A stretch of DNA of 64,000 nucleotides from Pedobacter borealis DSM 19626 (lineage in GTDB: Bacteria; Bacteroidota; Bacteroidia; Sphingobacteriales; Sphingobacteriaceae), in the NCBI RefSeq assembly GCF_000708285.2, contig NZ_JAUG01000006.1, positions 1 through 64,000 of the forward strand, read 5' to 3'. The notes beneath the pieces were generated by a model. It was given only the letters and a program-made list of their open reading frames with translations. It did no database searches and was not told the origin of the DNA. Both the position numbers and the translations under genes were made by a program. Every line of letters starts with the position of its first letter. Positions within the stretch are counted from its first letter, which is position 1. Positions 60,188-64,000 of this stretch are shown here, piece after piece.

Positions 60188-62650
60188 ATGTTGAAGTTAT
60201 TTAGATATATAATCTTATTTATCATATTGTTTAACAGCCAGTTATTGCTTGCGCAACAATCGATTCGCTTAAATAATAATTGGGAGTTTTTAAAGCAAGA
60301 TTTAGGAGGGGCTTGGGAGGCCGTTCGCCCGGTTGGCGTGGGTAATCCAGAGGCAGTACCGCTATGGCAGAAGGTGAGTTTACCACATTGCGTTAACGCT
60401 GAAGATGCGGTTGATCCTGATGTAAATTATTATCAGGGGCCAGCCTGGTACCGCACGCAGCTTAAAATCGAAAATCCTTATCAAAACGGCAGAACGATCT
60501 TGCATTTCGAAGGGGCAGGACAAAAAACGGAAGTTTATGTCTACACCACCAAGGTTGCAACACATGTGGGAGGTTATGACGAGTGGACGGTTGATATTAC
60601 CGATGCAGTTGCTACTTTCCAAAAAACAGATGTTTACCAAAAACAGTTTAAGGGTAAAGTTCCGGTTTCAGTAAGGACAGATAATTCAAGAGATCTCGAA
60701 ATGATCCCTTCCGATTTATCAGATTTTAATGTATATGGTGGTATCTATCGTTACTTGAATCTGGTTTATACGCCACAACTTTCAGTTGATAAGATGTTTG
60801 CCAAAGCTGAGGTTGATGCGCAAGGCAAATTGGGTAAATTGTCTGTCAAGGCACGATTATATAACCCTAAGGGAATTACTGAAGCTACGGTTCAGTTAAA
60901 ATTGGTTGATCCTGCAGGAAAAATCGTTGGTAAAACAGAGGGAAAGCTTAATAATTTATCTGCTGATATTGATTTATGGTCGCTGGAGATTAAAAAACCT
61001 CAGTTATGGTCTACAGATAAACCGTTGCAATATCGTTTGCAGTACGAAGTAATATCTTCATCAGGCAATTATAAAGGAGAAGAAAAAATTGGCTTCCGTA
61101 ATATCGAATTTGTAGAGAAAGGACCTTTTAATTTGAACGGAAAACGCTTATTGCTGCGCGGGACGCACCGCCACGAAGACCATGCAGGCGTAGCAGCTGC
61201 AATGACCGAAGGGATGATTAGGGAGGAAATGCAGATGATGAAAGATATGGGGGTTAACTTTATCCGCTTAGGCCATTATCAGCAATCGCGTATTGTTTTA
61301 AATCTCTGCGATAGTTTGGGGATTATGGTTTGGGAGGAAATTCCATGGTGCCGTGGAGGTTTAGGCGGTGAGGTATACAAACAACAGGCTCGTAGAATGC
61401 TCACCAACATGGTTGAACAGCATTTTAACCATCCGGCCATTATCATTTGGGGAATGGGAAACGAAAACGATTGGCCAGGTGATTTTCCTGAATTTGATAA
61501 GGAAAAGATCAGGACTTTCATGAAAGAGCTGAACGATCTCTCGCATAAACTGGATAAATCGCGTTATACAGCGATCCGCCGATGCGATTTTTGCAGTGAT
61601 ATTGTAGATGTGTATTCTCCTTCTATTTGGGCCGGCTGGTACCGTGGTGCTTACACTGATTATAAAAAGGCATCCGAAGATGAATTTGCGAAGGTAAAAC
61701 GCTTTTTGCACGTAGAATGGGGAGGAGATAGTCATGCGCTACGTCATTCAGAAAATCCGGATAAAGCCTTGAGTAAGATTAAAAGCGGAGGCAGTGCCGA
61801 TGAAAGGGCTGGCGATGCTTCATTATACGGTGGTGCAGCTAGAATTTCTAAAGATGGCGACTGGAGCGAATCGTACATCACCAACTTAATCGATTGGCAT
61901 TTAAAAGAGCAGGAAACCATGCCTTGGTTAAGTGGTACGGCTTACTGGCCATTCAAAGATTTTTCAACCCCCGTTCGTCCCGATAATCCAGTGCCTTATA
62001 TGAACCAGAAAGGGGTAGTAGAAAGAGATTTTACCAAAAAAGAAGCTTATTACGTTTTTCAATCTTACTGGACAGAAAAACCGATGGCACATATTTATGG
62101 ACATACCTGGCCAATCCGTTGGGGTGACGAAGGTGAAGAAAAAATGGTCAAAGTTTATTCGAACTGTGGAGAAGCTGAAATTTTCTTAAATGGTAAAAGT
62201 TTTGGTAGTAAAAAGCGCAATAGTCAGGATTATCCTGCAGCGGGTTTGCGTTGGAATCTTCCTTTTGTAAAGGGCGAAAACACGGTTAAGGTAATTGCCA
62301 AAAAGGGGAAAGAGATCATAACCGATGAAATTAAATTTAATTATCAGACTGAAAAATGGACAAAGCCCGCTAAAATGCAGCTGAAAAAAATCAGTCAACA
62401 AGATGATGTGGCCACCATGGAAGTAAGGCTTTTTGATGATAAAGGCGTAGCATGTTTAGACGCTATTAATTTGATAAGTTTTGGTTTAACTGGAGATGGC
62501 AAATTAATTGATAATCAAGGCACTTCATCGGGTTCTCGTAAAGTACAGGCTTACAACGGCAGGGCCATTATTAAAGTGAAATTAAACAAAGGGCAAAGTG
62601 CAGTATCAGTGAGTGCTGAAGGTCTGAAAACGGTTTTTACAACTTTATAA
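60188..62650 (+). CDS. GH2 beta-galactosidase-like glycoside hydrolase, secreted
   Basis: 820 residues with a signal peptide (LKLFRYIILFIILFNSQLLLAQQ). N-terminal sugar-binding and Ig domains, then the TIM barrel with acid/base in WGMGNENDW near 424 and nucleophile in HVEWGGDS near 509. The C-terminus adds Ig-like domains (NCGEAEIFLNGKSFGSKKRN, ITDEIKFNYQ). It cleaves terminal beta-linked hexoses or uronic acids from an oligosaccharide; specificity is not readable. It belongs to the same operon-like run as the first GH2 and the lyase. Confidence 0.87.
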   Translation: MLKLFRYIILFIILFNSQLLLAQQSIRLNNNWEFLKQDLGGAWEAVRPVGVGNPEAVPLWQKVSLPHCVNAEDAVDPDVNYYQGPAWYRTQLKIENPYQNGRTILHFEGAGQKTEVYVYTTKVATHVGGYDEWTVDITDAVATFQKTDVYQKQFKGKVPVSVRTDNSRDLEMIPSDLSDFNVYGGIYRYLNLVYTPQLSVDKMFAKAEVDAQGKLGKLSVKARLYNPKGITEATVQLKLVDPAGKIVGKTEGKLNNLSADIDLWSLEIKKPQLWSTDKPLQYRLQYEVISSSGNYKGEEKIGFRNIEFVEKGPFNLNGKRLLLRGTHRHEDHAGVAAAMTEGMIREEMQMMKDMGVNFIRLGHYQQSRIVLNLCDSLGIMVWEEIPWCRGGLGGEVYKQQARRMLTNMVEQHFNHPAIIIWGMGNENDWPGDFPEFDKEKIRTFMKELNDLSHKLDKSRYTAIRRCDFCSDIVDVYSPSIWAGWYRGAYTDYKKASEDEFAKVKRFLHVEWGGDSHALRHSENPDKALSKIKSGGSADERAGDASLYGGAARISKDGDWSESYITNLIDWHLKEQETMPWLSGTAYWPFKDFSTPVRPDNPVPYMNQKGVVERDFTKKEAYYVFQSYWTEKPMAHIYGHTWPIRWGDEGEEKMVKVYSNCGEAEIFLNGKSFGSKKRNSQDYPAAGLRWNLPFVKGENTVKVIAKKGKEIITDEIKFNYQTEKWTKPAKMQLKKISQQDDVATMEVRLFDDKGVACLDAINLISFGLTGDGKLIDNQGTSSGSRKVQAYNGRAIIKVKLNKGQSAVSVSAEGLKTVFTTL

Positions 62651-62672
62651 TAGCTAACCAAATATATAACCA

Positions 62673-63860
62673 ATGAAAAAAATTATCCCCTGTGCATTAT
62701 TAGTGCTGCTCTGTTTTACCTGGACAGCATTTGCTTCCCTGAAACCTGATCCGAAAGATGTGGGTTTAAAAAAACAGGCAGAGGTCTTGTTAAAAAAACA
62801 GATTTTGGCCGAGGCGGCCTGGGCCATGCAGCAAAAACCGATTACGGTTACGACTTCATCTTCTCCAAGAAGTGCAGGTGGAAAGCATGATTTCTTCTCG
62901 GAAGCTGATTATTTCTGGCCAGATCCACAAAACCCGGATGGACCATATATCAATAGAGATGGATTGACTAATCCCGACAACTTCCTCGATCACCGTAAAT
63001 ACATGGTGCGTTTTAGTAAAATCATTGGTGCGTTGGCCTCAGCTTATAAAATTACGGGTGACGAAAAGTATGTTAAACAAGCTGTTAAACATTTTCAAGC
63101 CTGGTTTATCAATGCCGAAACCTTGATGAATCCTAATCTTAATTTTGCTCAAGCAGTTAAAGGTAGGTTTACCGGACGTAGCTATGGTATTATCGATACC
63201 ATTCATTTAATGGAGGTCGCTCAAGGTGTACTGGTGATGGAAAAAGCTAAAGCGTTTGATAAAGAAACGATTAAAGGCATTAAACAGTGGTTTAGTGATT
63301 ACATCATATGGTTAAACACGAGTAAGCCAGGTGTTGAAGAAAAAATGGCAAAGAACAATCATGCCACTTGTTGGGCCATGCAGGTGGCTTCCTTTGCTAA
63401 ACTTTGTGGTGATGAAAATATGCTCGATTCGTTGCGAACGATTTATAAAACTATTCTGTTGCCAAAGCAGATGGGAGTAGATGGTAGTTTTCCCTTAGAA
63501 ATGGCCAGAACAAAACCTTATGGCTATTCGATCTTTAATCTTGATGCGATGACCACGCTCTGCCAAATCTTATCTACTCCAAAAAATAACCTCTGGAATT
63601 TTGAAACTGCTGATGGTAAATCTATTAAAAAAGGATTAGGTTATTTATATCCTTTTATTGCCGATAAAAGCAAGTGGACCTTAAAGCCCGATGTAATGTA
63701 CTGGGGAAATTGGCCTGTGGCTCAGCCTTTTTTGCTGTTTGGTGCAGTGCAATACAACCAAACCAATTGGTACCAAACCTGGGCAAAATTAGATCACCAG
63801 CCTCAAGTAGAAGAAGTAATTAGAAATTTACCTATCCGTAACCCATTAATCTGGTTGTAA
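62673..63860 (+). CDS. Alginate lyase-fold polysaccharide lyase, secreted
   Basis: 395 residues with a signal peptide (MKKIIPCALLVLLCFTWTAFA). It matches the alginate lyase superfamily (alpha-toroid): SEADYFWPDPQNPDGPYINR, an RFTGRSYGIID segment and KNNHATCWAMQ with the Asn-His pair near 228-230 expected for the catalytic centre. It would beta-eliminate uronic-acid-containing polysaccharide. It lies between the GH2 gene and the truncated next gene, fitting a uronan degradation operon. Substrate (alginate, or another uronate polymer) is uncertain. Confidence 0.85.
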   Translation: MKKIIPCALLVLLCFTWTAFASLKPDPKDVGLKKQAEVLLKKQILAEAAWAMQQKPITVTTSSSPRSAGGKHDFFSEADYFWPDPQNPDGPYINRDGLTNPDNFLDHRKYMVRFSKIIGALASAYKITGDEKYVKQAVKHFQAWFINAETLMNPNLNFAQAVKGRFTGRSYGIIDTIHLMEVAQGVLVMEKAKAFDKETIKGIKQWFSDYIIWLNTSKPGVEEKMAKNNHATCWAMQVASFAKLCGDENMLDSLRTIYKTILLPKQMGVDGSFPLEMARTKPYGYSIFNLDAMTTLCQILSTPKNNLWNFETADGKSIKKGLGYLYPFIADKSKWTLKPDVMYWGNWPVAQPFLLFGAVQYNQTNWYQTWAKLDHQPQVEEVIRNLPIRNPLIWL

Positions 63861-63861
63861 T

Positions 63862-64000
63862 ATGAACTTAAAAGTAATAATAACAGTACTAAGTGTATTG
63901 TCTGTCAGTATAGTAAAGGCGCAAAAAACAGATGTGAAAAAAGCATTTGCTTCAGCAGCGCAACAAACAGATGTATTGGTTAAAAATGTAGATTCAGCCA
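63862..64000 (+). CDS. Secreted protein, N-terminus only (window ends)
   Basis: Starts 1 base after the lyase stop. Only 46 residues are visible: a signal peptide (NLKVIITVLSVLSVSIVKAQ) and KTDVKKAFASAAQQTDVLVK. This short stretch recalls unsaturated glucuronyl hydrolases (GH88/GH105), which would fit downstream of a lyase, but the evidence is thin. Confidence 0.5.
   Translation, partial: MNLKVIITVLSVLSVSIVKAQKTDVKKAFASAAQQTDVLVKNVDSA

Overview
The window comes from an AT-rich chromosome of a Bacteroidota bacterium, most likely Sphingobacteriaceae (Pedobacter-like). Supporting signs are TAnnTTTG-type promoter elements, many short palindromic intergenic repeats beginning CGTCAtnCTGA, SusC/D-era style polysaccharide enzymes under a LacI regulator, a lysine-rich TopA tail and the paired pbpC/alpha-2-macroglobulin genes. 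No rRNA, tRNA or CRISPR array was seen.

Layout. 1-8474: housekeeping and metabolic genes (aldo/keto reductase, lipoprotein aldose epimerase, HAD phosphatase-like protein, Crp-like regulator, PAP2 phosphatase, solitary Vsr-type endonuclease, small secreted protein, sterol-desaturase-family protein, YhhN protein). 8475-8963: regulatory gap with repeated GTTAAYAACT boxes. 8964-36002: one uninterrupted 18-gene, 27-kb operon encoding an extracellular contractile injection system (eCIS, the Afp/PVC/MAC family). It holds cap/terminator, two sheaths, two tubes, a 53-residue DUF5908 protein, LysM hub protein, gp27-gp5-type spike, PAAR tip, gp25, gp6-like and gp7-like baseplate proteins, a large coiled-coil protein, tape measure, AAA+ ATPase, a 1231-residue DUF4157 cargo candidate and a small SUKH-like candidate immunity protein. 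A convergent peptidoglycan amidase without signal peptide follows.

36993-46179: penicillin-binding protein 1C and alpha-2-macroglobulin (periplasmic cell-wall synthesis and defence pair), separated by a nest of REP-like hairpins around a RAYT transposase gene broken by one stop codon. 46393-57769: secreted NTF2-like protein, DUF4143 ATPase behind a perfect 17-bp-arm palindrome, a conserved unknown, DNA topoisomerase I, glutathione peroxidase, a broken aquaporin gene, a 398-bp MITE-like element, an MBL-fold hydrolase, and a divergent MarR/MFS pair with matching operators. 56750-64000: a polysaccharide-degradation cluster (LacI regulator, two GH2 enzymes, a small lipoprotein, an alginate-lyase-fold lyase, and the start of another secreted protein) that runs off the window.

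The most interesting content is the eCIS operon. Its structural genes should build a sheathed, spring-loaded needle in the cytoplasm; the AAA+ protein helps assembly. The DUF4157 protein directly downstream is the most likely payload, with a phospholipase-A2-like His-Asp motif and an unrecognised C-terminal domain. No obvious Afp13-type tail fibre was found, so target recognition must be by one of the unassigned large proteins, if it is encoded here.
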